DNA of 64,000 nt from Cyanobacteria bacterium SIG28 (GTDB taxonomy: Bacteria; Cyanobacteriota; Vampirovibrionia; Gastranaerophilales; Gastranaerophilaceae). Each line of letters starts with the position of its first letter. Within the stretch, counting starts at the first letter, position 1. The stretch covers positions 101,240 through 165,239 of the forward strand of contig SUTU01000001.1 of NCBI GenBank assembly GCA_015152525.1, read 5' to 3'. Below the pieces are notes generated by a model. That model worked only from the letters and a program-made list of their open reading frames with translations. It did not search any database and was not told where the DNA came from. Shown one piece after another: positions 10,284-21,616 of this stretch. The translations under genes and the position numbers were made by a program.

Positions 10284-12149
10284 TTAACCTTTTAACATAA
10301 CCATTAACACTGATATATCAGCCGGTTTAACACCACCAATTCTGGATGCTTGTGCCAAATTAGTCGGTCTGATTTTTTCCAGCTTTTCCTTTGTTTCGGT
10401 TGAAATTTGCTTTATTGACGAATAATCAATATTTGCAGGAATTTTATATTTTTCCAATTTTTCTGTTGATTCTACTTGTTGTTCTTGTCGTGCAATATAT
10501 CCGTCGTATTTGATTAAAACTTCCACCTCACCGGTTATATCGTCCGACAAATTCAATTCTTTTGTTGCATTATCTATTTCTTTAAATACATCATAAGTTA
10601 TATTAGGACGTTTTAAAAGTTCTGCCAGTCTAATACCTCTATCAATATGTTCGCTATATTTAGCTAAAGCCTCATTTACGGCATCTGTTGCTGAAATTTT
10701 TACTTCTTTTAAACGCTCAATTTCTTGTTGAATTTTTTCTTGTTTATCTTTGAACCTACCATACTGAGCATCATCAATTAAGCCTACTTTATGTCCGATT
10801 TCTGTTAAACGAGCATCTGCGTTGTCTTGTCTGAGCAGAAGCCTGTATTCGGAGCGTGAAGTCAGCATTCTATATGGCTCTTGGATATCTTTTGTTACCA
10901 AATCATCTATCAAGGTTCCTATATAAGATGAACTTCTCGGCAATTCAAGCATATCAGCTGAATTTAGATAATTTACAGAGTTTATACCGGCTATTAAACC
11001 TTGTGCAGCCGCTTCTTCGTATCCGCTTGTACCGTTAATTTGACCTGCAAAAAACAACCCGTCTATATCTTTTGACATTAAAGAATGTCTTGTTTGAACA
11101 GCCGGAACATAGTCATATTCAACTGCATAAGCCGGTTTTATAATGTGAGCTTTTTCTAATCCAGGTAAAGAACGCAACATTTCTACCTGAACACATGCCG
11201 GCAAGCTTGTTGAAAAACCTTGGATATAGACTTCATACGTATTTAATCCTTCCGGTTCGATAAAAATATGATGTGAAGGGTTTGAAGCAAATCTTACAAT
11301 CTTATCTTCTATCGAAGGACAATAACGTGGTCCGACACCTTGTATTAACCCTTGGTACATAGGTGATTTATCGAGATTTTCTCTAATAACACGATGAGTA
11401 TCCTCATTTGTTCTGGTTAAATAACAAGGAACCTGAGGTCTGATTGGGCGATTTGGTTTGAAGGAATAGAAGCTCAACTTTTCATCACCCGGTTGGATAG
11501 TCATTTTTGAATAATCAATTGTACGTTTATCAACTCTTGCAGGTGTACCTGTTTTAAGTTTTTTTGTTTGAATCCCGTTATCTCTCAGCCATTGAGAAAG
11601 TCCGTAAGCAGCTGCTTCACCCAGTCTGCCGCCAGGGTAAGCTTGTAAACCTATAAACATTCGACCCTCTAAAGAAGTTCCCGTTGTAAGGATTACGGCT
11701 CTGCAAGAGTATTCAATTCCAAACTCATCAACTGCACCACAAATTTTTCCATCTTTTGTTCTTAATCCTGTTATGCAACATTGTTTAAGCCATATATTAG
11801 GTGTACTTTCAATAATATTGCGCATGTATAAAGAATATTCTTTTTTATCGGATTGCGCTCTTAATGCTCTTACTGCAGGTCCTTTTGATGAATTTAAAGT
11901 TTTCATCTGGATATAGGTCGCATCAGCAACTTCACCCATAACACCGCCTAAAGCATCGATTTCTCTAACAAGAGTTGATTTTGCCGGACCGCCTATAGCC
12001 GGATTACAAGGTTGTAGTGCAATATTGTCAAGATTAAGAGAACACAACAAAACATTGCATCCCAAACGAGCTACACTTAAAGCAGCTTCACAACCGGCAT
12101 GACCTGCACCGACAACAATAACATCAAATTTATTCTTCAAATAATCCAT
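10284..12149 (-). CDS. mnmG: tRNA uridine-5-carboxymethylaminomethyl(34) synthesis protein MnmG/GidA
   Basis: [82 protein letters not shown]. Confidence 0.97.
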   Translation of the reverse strand: MDYLKNKFDVIVVGAGHAGCEAALSVARLGCNVLLCSLNLDNIALQPCNPAIGGPAKSTLVREIDALGGVMGEVADATYIQMKTLNSSKGPAVRALRAQSDKKEYSLYMRNIIESTPNIWLKQCCITGLRTKDGKICGAVDEFGIEYSCRAVILTTGTSLEGRMFIGLQAYPGGRLGEAAAYGLSQWLRDNGIQTKKLKTGTPARVDKRTIDYSKMTIQPGDEKLSFYSFKPNRPIRPQVPCYLTRTNEDTHRVIRENLDKSPMYQGLIQGVGPRYCPSIEDKIVRFASNPSHHIFIEPEGLNTYEVYIQGFSTSLPACVQVEMLRSLPGLEKAHIIKPAYAVEYDYVPAVQTRHSLMSKDIDGLFFAGQINGTSGYEEAAAQGLIAGINSVNYLNSADMLELPRSSSYIGTLIDDLVTKDIQEPYRMLTSRSEYRLLLRQDNADARLTEIGHKVGLIDDAQYGRFKDKQEKIQQEIERLKEVKISATDAVNEALAKYSEHIDRGIRLAELLKRPNITYDVFKEIDNATKELNLSDDITGEVEVLIKYDGYIARQEQQVESTEKLEKYKIPANIDYSSIKQISTETKEKLEKIRPTNLAQASRIGGVKPADISVLMVMLKG

Positions 12150-12175
12150 AATATTATTGTACTACAAGAAAATTT

Positions 12176-14581
12176 TTAATTTTGAATTTTCTTATATTTT
12201 CTTTCTTTCATATCGTAAGTTGATACACTATAACCATCTGAATTTATACTAAACAAAATAGAATTATCAATATCAGTTCTTAAAATTCTTGTTTTATCTA
12301 AAAGTGCCAGCGTGTATATTGAAGGATGTCCAAATTTATTATACCCGACAGATATAACAGAATATTTAGGGTTTAAATAATCTATAATTTCAGAATTTAC
12401 ACTTCCGACTGCACCATGATGAGGTACCTTCAAGACTTCAATATCACGAGGCAAATTTTTCAACAATGGTTTTAGATTTTTTGCAGAAATATCACCGGTA
12501 AACACCATATCAAAATCTTTGTATGATAAAAGTGTAACAATAGATTTTTCGTTATCGTTTTCGCCTTTAGAATTATAAAAATTTATCAATTTTAAGCCGA
12601 AATTATCATATACAATTTGATTATTATCAACTTGTACAAGTTTTATCTCTTTGCTTTGAGCCATTTTATAAACAGCTTTTGCCAAATCAGAAGTATGGTT
12701 TAGAGTATTCACATAAACCGTTTCGACATCCAGCTTGTTAATTATATCTAAAGCACCACCGCTATGGTCGTTATCAAAGTGAGTAATTATTAAAGATTTG
12801 AGGCTTTTAATCCCTCTATCTTTTAAATACTTTAGAATAATAATTTCAGCTTGTGATTTTCCGCCATTATAACCGGATTTACCGGTATCAACCATAATAT
12901 ATTCGTTCTGAGGTGTTTTTATTAAGAAGCTATCAGCATTTCCTACATCAAAAGCCATTACTTCCAAGTCAGAACTTTTTATAGGAATTAATGTAATTGA
13001 TAGGACAATTACCATAACCACAAAAGTTAGTAATAATTTCCTCAAAAATCTTTCTCTAAATTCTTTGTACATAAGCCCAACAACAGACAAAAGAATTCCA
13101 TAATATAAAAGAATTTGTATTATAGAAGGGTGAGTCGTTTGAATTGCCGCATTTGGCAGTTTACCCCAGAAATCCGAAATGTTCACCAAAATACTTATCA
13201 ATGGATTTAGAATAAAATCAAAACTCTTACAAATAATATTTGATATTGGTGTTATGGCAGATAGAAGGGAACTTATAAAACCGCCAAAGCTTAAAACCAT
13301 GAGGATTGGAACACTCATTATGTTGGCAAAGACAGAATATAAGCTTATGTTATTAAAATAAAATATTTGAATTGGGATTACCCAAAGTTGCGCAATAATA
13401 GGAATAGTTATTATTGAAGCTACAAAATCAAGAAATCGATTTTTGAACTTTATAAAACACGGTGCCATTATTAAAATACCAAAAGTTACAATGAAAGATA
13501 GCTGAAACCCAACATCGTTAGCAAACAGCGGATTATATATTAACATCAGTAAAGCAACAAAAGACAACAATGATATACTATGGGCATCTCTGTCAATAAG
13601 TTTACCGATTAAAACAAATAAAAGCATTATAGTGGCTCTTATTATTGAAGCGCCCAAACCTGTCATCAAAGAGTAAATAATAACCATTAGCATGCCGGAT
13701 ATTACTTTGAATTTAAAATTTAATCGTAAAACTGACATTATTGTATAAAAGAAACCGTAAATAAACGCTACATTCATACCGGAAGCTGCTAATATATGTA
13801 ATAAACCTGAATTAACAAAAGACTCTTTTATATCTTTAGGCGGTGATACCGCATCGTCGCCAAACACAATACCACCAAGAATTTCTAAATTAGGTGAAGC
13901 TAAGTATTTTGAATGAATTTCTAAAACATTTTCTCTATAATCATTTATTCCTTGCAAGAATTTTTCTTTCCAAGTTAACTTTTTGTCCAGTTTAGTAAAT
14001 TCTTTTGCATAAAATACTGCTGTAGCATTGTGATTTCTTAAATAATTCCCGTAATCAAACTGGGACGGATTACCGGCTTTAAAAGGTACAGAAAGTCTAC
14101 CGGTTAATTTTAAATTATTATATATTTCTAAAGCTGAGTAATCAGGAATTTCTGAAGGCTTTGGTGTTACAGTTACTAAAATCTTTTCGTTATCAATAGG
14201 TTTTTCTATATTATCAAAGAATATTTTATCAGCTTTAAAGAAGAACTTAGGCTTGTTTTCAGATTTACCCTGAGGAATCGAAATTACAGAACCGGTAATT
14301 TCACAATTTCTCGTCGCTAAATTTAACAACTCATTCGAAAAATTCAAACGAATACTTGTATTTATAATTCCTAAATAAAATATTGCGACCCAAATTAATA
14401 CATATCTTATCGGAAATAAATTTTTAATTAACAGAAAAACAAACAATACCGTAATAATAAAAGAAAAGATTATTACACTTCCTGAAAACACAGAAAACAG
14501 AGCAAGAATATAAAGTCCTGCCGTTAATAGCATAAACAAGTTTTTATTATTAATTATAGCGGTACAAATATCTCGCAACAT
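12176..14581 (-). CDS. comEC: DNA internalization protein ComEC/Rec2 family
   Basis: Competence domain (HILAASGMNVAF) plus C-terminal metallo-beta-lactamase-like domain (ITHFDNDHSGGALDII, LKVPHHGAVGS). Confidence 0.93.
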   Translation of the reverse strand: MLRDICTAIINNKNLFMLLTAGLYILALFSVFSGSVIIFSFIITVLFVFLLIKNLFPIRYVLIWVAIFYLGIINTSIRLNFSNELLNLATRNCEITGSVISIPQGKSENKPKFFFKADKIFFDNIEKPIDNEKILVTVTPKPSEIPDYSALEIYNNLKLTGRLSVPFKAGNPSQFDYGNYLRNHNATAVFYAKEFTKLDKKLTWKEKFLQGINDYRENVLEIHSKYLASPNLEILGGIVFGDDAVSPPKDIKESFVNSGLLHILAASGMNVAFIYGFFYTIMSVLRLNFKFKVISGMLMVIIYSLMTGLGASIIRATIMLLFVLIGKLIDRDAHSISLLSFVALLMLIYNPLFANDVGFQLSFIVTFGILIMAPCFIKFKNRFLDFVASIITIPIIAQLWVIPIQIFYFNNISLYSVFANIMSVPILMVLSFGGFISSLLSAITPISNIICKSFDFILNPLISILVNISDFWGKLPNAAIQTTHPSIIQILLYYGILLSVVGLMYKEFRERFLRKLLLTFVVMVIVLSITLIPIKSSDLEVMAFDVGNADSFLIKTPQNEYIMVDTGKSGYNGGKSQAEIIILKYLKDRGIKSLKSLIITHFDNDHSGGALDIINKLDVETVYVNTLNHTSDLAKAVYKMAQSKEIKLVQVDNNQIVYDNFGLKLINFYNSKGENDNEKSIVTLLSYKDFDMVFTGDISAKNLKPLLKNLPRDIEVLKVPHHGAVGSVNSEIIDYLNPKYSVISVGYNKFGHPSIYTLALLDKTRILRTDIDNSILFSINSDGYSVSTYDMKERKYKKIQN

Positions 14582-14593
14582 TACTATTAATCT

Positions 14594-15139
14594 TTATTTT
14601 GAGTCAGTTCCTTCTGAAACATTTGCTATTTTAGCAATCCCTTGAGCTTCTAAAATAAAATCACAAAGCTCCCTTACTGCACCTCTGCCACCATTTTTTG
14701 AAGAGATAAAATTACAAACATCAAGAACTTCTTGAACTGCATCATTTGGGCAACAAGCTAAACCAACTTTTTCCAAAATGCAAATATCAGGAATATCATC
14801 GCCCATATAACACACATTTTCAAATGTTAAATTATATTTTTGCATAATTTCTTCTAATGCCGGAAGTTTATACTGTTGTCCCTGATAAATTTCAGTAATC
14901 TTTAAATTTTCAGCCCTATGTTTTACGGTTCCATTATTTCTCGCCGTAATTATTGCAGTAACAAATCCGGATTTATTCATCCTTACAATTCCATGTCCGT
15001 CTTTAACATTAAATGTTTTATACTCAACTCCATTTTCATCATATGTTACACTGCCATCTGTCATTACGCCGTCAACATCAAAAGCTAAAAGCTTAATATT
15101 TTTAGCTATTTCAGAAGCATTTTTCTTTAATTCTGCCAT
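14594..15139 (-). CDS. kdsC: KdsC-type 3-deoxy-D-manno-octulosonate 8-phosphate phosphatase (HAD)
   Basis: LLAFDVDGVMTDGSVTYDENGVEYKTFNVKDGHGI and CYMGDDIPDICILEKVGLACCPNDA. Confidence 0.9.
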   Translation of the reverse strand: MAELKKNASEIAKNIKLLAFDVDGVMTDGSVTYDENGVEYKTFNVKDGHGIVRMNKSGFVTAIITARNNGTVKHRAENLKITEIYQGQQYKLPALEEIMQKYNLTFENVCYMGDDIPDICILEKVGLACCPNDAVQEVLDVCNFISSKNGGRGAVRELCDFILEAQGIAKIANVSEGTDSK

Positions 15140-15288
15140 TAAAAACTCCTTTTAATCCTCAACTTTAACATTATATAATAAATCTGTTATCAATACCAAA
15201 ATATTACAAAAATAAACACTTTTAACTTACATACAGCACGCTGATAAAATCAACTGTAAACTTTTTGTAACAATATTTACAAAAAAAG

Positions 15289-15319
15289 GCAATTTTTACC
15301 CTTTTGGGGGTTTAAGATA
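15289..15319 (+). promoter_or_regulatory. Looser copy of the GCAATTTTT-N13 promoter-like motif
   Basis: gcaattttt acccttttggggg tttaagata upstream of the ORF at 15348. Confidence 0.35.
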
Positions 15320-15347
15320 AGAGCGTGTTAGTATATAGTGGAAAAGT

Positions 15348-16514
15348 ATGAATATTTTAGCGATAAACCCTGTTAACTTAAAACAGAATATAAATAGCGA
15401 AAAAGTTACAAATACACAGCGTCAAAACTCCTACGGGCTTACAATGAGTAAACCATTAGCGGCTGACACTGTATCTTTTGGTGAAAAAATATTTACACCC
15501 AAAAAAGCTACTGTCTTGGATTTCATTACTTCTAAAGAACTAAAATTACATAAAGAACTTCAAGAACCTGCAGCTACATTCCTAAAAGTTCTCGAAGCTA
15601 TAAGTTTAAAACTAGCTCATTTGGGTGTTGAATTTGATGTAGCTTATTGTAGCAAAAAACCTGTTAAAGATGTTAACAGATGTATTGAAAAAATGGTTGG
15701 TTCCGGTAGTTTAGACATCAGAGACAGACTAAGAGCCAGTTTATTTGTTAAAGATATTTATAACATGGACATCTTAAATGAGATTTTCAGAGAACTGGAT
15801 GAATGGAATTACAAACTTCATTATGACAAAGTACCTCTTGAAGATGCACTGGAAGCAGGTTATAGACCTACAGAAAAAGATTTAAAGAAAAAAAATATAA
15901 AATTACCGGATTTAGACATGCGTTTGGATCGTTCTCGTGTTGACGAAGAAAAAATTCCTAGAGAGTTGAAGCATTGTTTAAGTCATCCTCAAGCCACAGG
16001 CTATGAAGATATACAATTTAGGGTTGAAAAAGGTGGTAATTTACACGAAATTATTATACTTATGGGCAAAAATTACGCTAAAGCAAAAGACGAAGATTCT
16101 AAATACATATATTCAAGATGCCGTAAATTCAAAGAATTGAATTTTACAAAACAAGAAGAAAACAATCCTAACCTTATTGCAGCAAAAGGGTATATTGAAG
16201 CAATAAAAACAATGTTTAGAGAAATCTCTACAAAACTTTTTGCTAATGCTAAACAAAAAGATCATTACAATACAGATACCGTAAGACCACTTGAATTCAA
16301 GTTAAGTGAATTTATTAACTTTAACACTTATTTTGTTGAGTTAGAAAATTGTGTACAAAATTATTACAACGATAAAAAACTTGAAGCAACTACTAGGGGT
16401 GCAAAAGCGGCTCTAGGTAAAGAACTCGAAAAAGACTTAGAAAAATTACAAAAAATCCGTAGTGAATTGGATGAAAGTCTTAAACATTTCCAAGAACAAA
16501 AGAAAAATGACTAG
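15348..16514 (+). CDS. Hypothetical protein; possibly a divergent RelA/SpoT-fold nucleotidyltransferase-like domain
   Basis: 388 aa ORF; DIRDRLRASLFVKDIYN and ATGYEDIQFRVEKGGNLHEIIILMGKNYAKAKDEDSKY weakly resemble the synthetase-domain order R-x-SL ... GY-x-(I/L)(H/Q)...E(I)Q(I); N-terminus ...DTVSFGEKIF. Confidence 0.45.
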   Translation: MNILAINPVNLKQNINSEKVTNTQRQNSYGLTMSKPLAADTVSFGEKIFTPKKATVLDFITSKELKLHKELQEPAATFLKVLEAISLKLAHLGVEFDVAYCSKKPVKDVNRCIEKMVGSGSLDIRDRLRASLFVKDIYNMDILNEIFRELDEWNYKLHYDKVPLEDALEAGYRPTEKDLKKKNIKLPDLDMRLDRSRVDEEKIPRELKHCLSHPQATGYEDIQFRVEKGGNLHEIIILMGKNYAKAKDEDSKYIYSRCRKFKELNFTKQEENNPNLIAAKGYIEAIKTMFREISTKLFANAKQKDHYNTDTVRPLEFKLSEFINFNTYFVELENCVQNYYNDKKLEATTRGAKAALGKELEKDLEKLQKIRSELDESLKHFQEQKKND

Positions 16515-18724
16515 CTATTTGTTTTCTTAGATTTTGGTTTTTTGTTGTTTTTTTTCGTAAATGATTGAGATGTTTTGGTATAAGAAGTTTGAATTCTTTT
16601 AACACTAAACACATCCGGCAATGACTGTATTGCATTCATAACTTTTCTCAAGGTGTCTATGTTATCCAATTCAATACCCAGTTCTATAATACCGACTTTT
16701 CCTTTAGATTTAACATTTGCAGAAATAATATTTGTATGATTGTCAGAAACCACACTGATTACATCTTTAAGTAATCCCATTTTCTCAGCAGTTTCAATTC
16801 TGATAGTTGTATTGTAAGTCTTATTGATATTATCACCGGACCATCTTATGTCCATAAGTCTTTCAGGAGGTACATCATTTAAGGTTTTGCAATCCAGTCT
16901 GTGAATACTAACTCCCTTAGAACGAGTTACTACACCTACAATAGGCTCTCCCGGAATCGGCGAACAACATCTTGCAAAAGAATATAAGAGTCCTTCCAAG
17001 CCGACAATATCTTTTTCGGATTTTTTTCGTGGACGAGCTTGGAAATTAGTTTCAGGCTCTTTATTTTGTTTCTGAGGTTTCTTAATCCTATTAATAATCT
17101 TATTAACAGTTGTTTCACCATAACCCAAAGCTGCAAACAAATCTTCTGCACAAGTATAGTTCATCTGTTTTGCAACTTTTTCAAACTCGCCATTTTTCAA
17201 ACATTCATCAAAAACAGTCTTGGTCAATTCATGTTCGAGATTTGCCATACCAATTGCGATATGATCTTCACGTTTATTCTTTTTGTACCATTGCTTAATT
17301 TTTGAAGAAGCTTGCTTGGTTACAACAAAATTTAACCAGTCCAATCTTGGCGCCATAACTTTAGAAGTCATAATTTCAACAATATCGCCGTTTTTAAGCT
17401 TTGTATCAAGTTGCGCAATTCTTCCGTTTATAAGCGCACCGACTGTTTTATGACCTACATCAGAGTGAATTCTGTATGCAAAATCCACCGGTGTCGCATT
17501 TTGCGGTAAATCTATAACGTCTCCGCCGGGCGTAAAAGCAAAAACCTGATCAGAGAATATATCCAGTTTAACCGAATTTACATAATCTTCAGCATTTTGG
17601 GTATCAGAATTGTATTCAACAAGCTTTCTCATCCAAGAGAATTTTACATCATTAGCTGAGTCAGCCTTTTTAGAACCTTTTTCTTTATAACGCCAATGGG
17701 CTGCAATACCATATTCAGCAACATCATGCATTTCCCAAGTTCTTATCTGAACTTCCAACGGTTTTTGTCTCGGACCAATTACAGAAGTGTGTAATGACTG
17801 ATACATATTACCTTTAGGCATTGCAATATAATCTTTAAATCTACCGGGAATAGGTTTAAACTGAGAGTGAATAAGCCCTAATACTTCATAACATTCTTTT
17901 TCTGTATCAACTATCACACGAACGGCTGTTATATCATACAAATCATGAAAAGCTACATTTAATCTTTCCATTTTTTTGTAAATACTGTAGTAATGTTTTG
18001 CACGACCTGTTATTTTTGCATTTACACCGTTTGCTTTTACATCTTTAGAAATCTTTTCAATCAGGAGTTTTACTGCTGTATCACGCTCTGCTTTTTTTTG
18101 AGATACAAGTTGCGCAATTTCATAATATTTATCCGGATGTAAATATTTTAGAGATAAATCTTCCAATTCTGCCTTAATTTTACCAACACCCAAACGATTG
18201 GCAAGCGGTGCAAAAATATCCAGAGTTTCTCGAGCAATCTTTTGTTGTTTTTGAGCAGACATATAATTAAGTGTACGCATATTATGCAATCTGTCAGCTA
18301 ATTTTAAGAATATAATACGAACATCACTGGCCATTGCTATAAACATTCGACGAAAATTCTCTGCTTGACGCTCTTCTTTTGACTTAAACTGAAGTTTTCC
18401 AAGCTTTGTAACTCCTTGAACTAAGTTCAAAACATCTTCACCAAAAAGCTCTTTTATTTCTTCAGGCTTTGTTTCCGTATCTTCTAAAATATCATGCAAA
18501 AAACCAGCCATAAGCGTATGTTTATCAGCTCTTAAACTAATAAGAATTTTTACAACTTCCATCGGATGAATTATATAAGGCTCTTCAGATATACGATACT
18601 GACCGTCATGAAGCTTTTTAGAAAACTCAAAAGCTTTCTCCAACTCTTGGATATCGTTTTCCTGATAATGCTCATTTTGTAAAAGCTCTCTTATTTCGTT
18701 GAAAGTGATTTCGTACTTTTCCAT
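16511..18724 (-). CDS. relA: Bifunctional RelA/SpoT-family (p)ppGpp synthetase/hydrolase
   Basis: HD domain (AGFLHDILEDTE), synthetase (KHYYSIYKKM, YQSLHTSVIGP), TGS (VFAFTPGGDVIDLPQNATPVDFAYRIHSDVGH) and C-terminal ACT-like domain. Confidence 0.96.
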   Translation of the reverse strand: MEKYEITFNEIRELLQNEHYQENDIQELEKAFEFSKKLHDGQYRISEEPYIIHPMEVVKILISLRADKHTLMAGFLHDILEDTETKPEEIKELFGEDVLNLVQGVTKLGKLQFKSKEERQAENFRRMFIAMASDVRIIFLKLADRLHNMRTLNYMSAQKQQKIARETLDIFAPLANRLGVGKIKAELEDLSLKYLHPDKYYEIAQLVSQKKAERDTAVKLLIEKISKDVKANGVNAKITGRAKHYYSIYKKMERLNVAFHDLYDITAVRVIVDTEKECYEVLGLIHSQFKPIPGRFKDYIAMPKGNMYQSLHTSVIGPRQKPLEVQIRTWEMHDVAEYGIAAHWRYKEKGSKKADSANDVKFSWMRKLVEYNSDTQNAEDYVNSVKLDIFSDQVFAFTPGGDVIDLPQNATPVDFAYRIHSDVGHKTVGALINGRIAQLDTKLKNGDIVEIMTSKVMAPRLDWLNFVVTKQASSKIKQWYKKNKREDHIAIGMANLEHELTKTVFDECLKNGEFEKVAKQMNYTCAEDLFAALGYGETTVNKIINRIKKPQKQNKEPETNFQARPRKKSEKDIVGLEGLLYSFARCCSPIPGEPIVGVVTRSKGVSIHRLDCKTLNDVPPERLMDIRWSGDNINKTYNTTIRIETAEKMGLLKDVISVVSDNHTNIISANVKSKGKVGIIELGIELDNIDTLRKVMNAIQSLPDVFSVKRIQTSYTKTSQSFTKKNNKKPKSKKTNS

Positions 18725-18867
18725 AATACTGTTATCATAGTGTTTTTTTCAAAAAATTTCAAGAGGGGTAACATATTATAAGTATTATTTCAATAATGTA
18801 ACATCTATTTGACATAATAAAACTTAATTGAGAAAATAAAATAAGGAGAGTTATTGGGGGAAAACAA

Positions 18868-19962
18868 ATGGTTAAACAAACAATTCTACACGATGAACAC
18901 GTTAAACTAGGCGCTAAAATGGTAGACTTTGCAGGTTGGCACATGCCGGTTCAGTACACATCTATCATCGAAGAACATAAAACAGTACGTGAATCTGTTG
19001 GATTGTTCGACGTATCCCACATGGGTGAAGTTATCGTCAAAGGTCCTGATGCTCTTAAATTCTTAAACAAATTAGTTCCTCAAGATATATCAAAGCTTAC
19101 TGACACTAAAGCTGTATACTGTCAATTAACCAACAATAACGGCGGTATAAAAGATGACTGGATTGTTTATAAGCTTAAAAATGAAGAATATTTAGTTATT
19201 GCAAATGCTTCCATGGTTGAACAGGATGTAAACTGGATTGCAATGAACAAAGGCGAGCTTAATGTTGATATTATAAATGAATCTCATAACTATTCAATGA
19301 TAGCAATTCAAGGTCCTAAAGCCTGCGATTTAATAAAAGATATTGGTGTTACTGAATTACCACCGTTTTTCTCAATAAAAGAAACCGAGCTTTTAGGTAA
19401 TATCGTATGGGTATCAAGAACCGGTTATACAGGCGAAGACGGTGTTGAAGTTATTCTAAAAAATAAAGATGCGGTTGAATTATGGAATACTCTCTTAGAA
19501 AAAGGTGTAACGTATGGTGTAAAACCTATTGGGCTTGGTGCTCGTGATACACTTAGATTGGAATCAGCAATGCCTTTATACGGAAATGACTTAGATGAAA
19601 ATACTTCACCTATAGAAGCTGGTTTGGGCTGGTCTGTTCCTAAAGACAAAACTGAAAATTATAATGGAAAAGAAACTATAACTAAGCATCGTCAAGAAGG
19701 TTACGCAAAAAAGCTTGTCGGGTTTAAAATGCTTGATAGAGGTATTGCAAGACATGAATACGAAGTTTACTTTAACAATGAAAAAATCGGTGTTGTAACA
19801 AGTGGTGGTGTTTCACCAACCAGAGGCGACAATATAGGTTTGGCTTATGTTAAAAATCTTGACAATTTAACTGTAGGCTCTACAATTCAAATTATGATAA
19901 GAGATAAATTTTATAATGCAGAAATTGTAAAAAAACCTTTTATCGAAAAAAGAAATAAATAA
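18868..19962 (+). CDS. gcvT: Glycine cleavage system T protein (aminomethyltransferase)
   Basis: HVKLGAKMVDFAGWHMPVQYTSIIEEHKTVRESVGLFDVSHMGE and SRTGYTGEDGVEV. Confidence 0.97.
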   Translation: MVKQTILHDEHVKLGAKMVDFAGWHMPVQYTSIIEEHKTVRESVGLFDVSHMGEVIVKGPDALKFLNKLVPQDISKLTDTKAVYCQLTNNNGGIKDDWIVYKLKNEEYLVIANASMVEQDVNWIAMNKGELNVDIINESHNYSMIAIQGPKACDLIKDIGVTELPPFFSIKETELLGNIVWVSRTGYTGEDGVEVILKNKDAVELWNTLLEKGVTYGVKPIGLGARDTLRLESAMPLYGNDLDENTSPIEAGLGWSVPKDKTENYNGKETITKHRQEGYAKKLVGFKMLDRGIARHEYEVYFNNEKIGVVTSGGVSPTRGDNIGLAYVKNLDNLTVGSTIQIMIRDKFYNAEIVKKPFIEKRNK

Positions 19963-19989
19963 TTTTTTTAATAAAGGAGAACTGAAAAT

Positions 19990-20367
19990 ATGAAAGAGAA
20001 CATGTTGTGTACGAAAACTCATGAATATGCCCTAGAACTTGAAAACAACAAGTTTGAAATAGGGATTACAGATTATGCAATCGAACAATTAGGCGATATT
20101 GTATTCATTGAATTGCCTGAAGTTGATACAGAATTTGCAAAAAATGAAGTTTTTTCAACTATTGAATCTGTAAAAGCTGCTTCTGAAATATATATGCCTA
20201 TTTCCGGTAAAGTTATAGAAATTAACGAAGCAATTGTTGACAGTCCTGAATTATTAAATGACGAAGCATATGCTGACAAATGGCTTGTTAAAATTGAAAC
20301 AGAAGCAAATCAAGTAGAACTTGCTGATTTAATGGATTATAGTGATTACATAGAAGAAGTGAAGTAA
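19990..20367 (+). CDS. gcvH: Glycine cleavage system H protein
   Basis: GITDYAIEQLGDIVFIELPEVD and lipoylation region FSTIESVKAASEIYMPISGKVIEIN. Confidence 0.97.
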   Translation: MKENMLCTKTHEYALELENNKFEIGITDYAIEQLGDIVFIELPEVDTEFAKNEVFSTIESVKAASEIYMPISGKVIEINEAIVDSPELLNDEAYADKWLVKIETEANQVELADLMDYSDYIEEVK

Positions 20368-21605
20368 TGAAAAATTTTATAGCACATACTGAAGAAACAA
20401 GAAAAAATATGCTTAATGAGTTATCTTGCTCATCATTAGAGGATTTGTTCAAGCAAGTACCTATTAAATTTGAAAATTTTAATATGGAAAATCCATTAAG
20501 CGAATTAGAAACTCAAAAGCAAGTTAAAAATTTAGCTCGCAAAAACGGTACAGAGTACACATCATTCCTAGGTGGTGGTGTTTATAACAAATTCATACCG
20601 GCATGTGTAAATTATATTGCTCAAAGGTTTGAATTTCTAACTGCATACACACCGTACCAGCCGGAAATCTCTCAAGGAACATTACAAGTTATATATGAAT
20701 ACCAAACAATAATATCCAGATTGACCGGCATGGATATTGCTAACGCATCCATGTATGACGGTGCTTCAGCCTGTGCAGAAGCTATTCTTATGGCTCATAG
20801 GATTGCTCGTGGCAAAAAAAATACGGCTCTTGTTTCAAACAAAATCAATCCTGAATACAAGGAAGTTATAAAAACGTATTGTTGGGCACAAAATATTGAA
20901 CTTGAATGGTTTGATGAATTACCAAACGAGCACGAAAATTATTGCTGTGTTTTAATTCAAAATCCTGATTATTACGGTGAAATTGCTAATGTGGAAAAAA
21001 TTAATACAACATTAGTTGTTGTAGCAAACCTAAGTGCATTGTCAATAATAAAACCGCCACAAGAAGCAGATATTGTAGTAGGTGATATTCAACCGTTAGG
21101 TATTGCAATGTCCTACGGCGGACCTCATGCCGGATTTATGGCTTGTAAAGAGAGCTATATGCGTCAATTGCCAGGACGATTAGTCGGCAAAACACTTGAT
21201 GCTGACGGAAATACGGCATATACATTGACAATACAGACTAGAGAACAACACATAAAAAGAGAGAAAGCTACAAGCAATATTTGTTCTAACCAATCATTAA
21301 TCGCACTTTCTGCAACTTTGTATATGAGTTTGTTGGGTGAAGAAGGGTTTAGACAAACAGGTATAATATCTGCTCAAAATGCTCACAAATTGGCATATAA
21401 ATTAGTAGAAAAAGGTTATAAACTTCTTAATACAAACTTCTTTAATGAATTTGTTATTGAAGTTAATGATGCAGATAATTTCTTAGCTAAATTAAAAGAA
21501 CAAAATATTTTGGGCGGGATTAAATTAGATAATTCAAAAATTTTAGTTTCTGCAACAGAAATGAATACAGAAGAAGAGATTGAAGCATACATAAATGCTA
21601 TATAA
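20367..21605 (+). CDS. gcvPA: Glycine dehydrogenase (aminomethyl-transferring) subunit 1
   Basis: FLGGGVYNKFIPACVNYIAQRFEFLTAYTPYQPEISQGTLQVIYEYQTIISRLTGMDIANASMYDGASA. Confidence 0.96.
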   Translation: MKNFIAHTEETRKNMLNELSCSSLEDLFKQVPIKFENFNMENPLSELETQKQVKNLARKNGTEYTSFLGGGVYNKFIPACVNYIAQRFEFLTAYTPYQPEISQGTLQVIYEYQTIISRLTGMDIANASMYDGASACAEAILMAHRIARGKKNTALVSNKINPEYKEVIKTYCWAQNIELEWFDELPNEHENYCCVLIQNPDYYGEIANVEKINTTLVVVANLSALSIIKPPQEADIVVGDIQPLGIAMSYGGPHAGFMACKESYMRQLPGRLVGKTLDADGNTAYTLTIQTREQHIKREKATSNICSNQSLIALSATLYMSLLGEEGFRQTGIISAQNAHKLAYKLVEKGYKLLNTNFFNEFVIEVNDADNFLAKLKEQNILGGIKLDNSKILVSATEMNTEEEIEAYINAI

Positions 21606-21616
21606 AAGGAGAGTTA

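Noticed and set aside
18725-18867. Glycine riboswitch upstream of gcvT
   Set aside because: The 143-bp leader is AT-rich and I could not find the conserved tandem-aptamer core; an ordinary TTGACA-like promoter (ttgacataataaaac) is visible instead.
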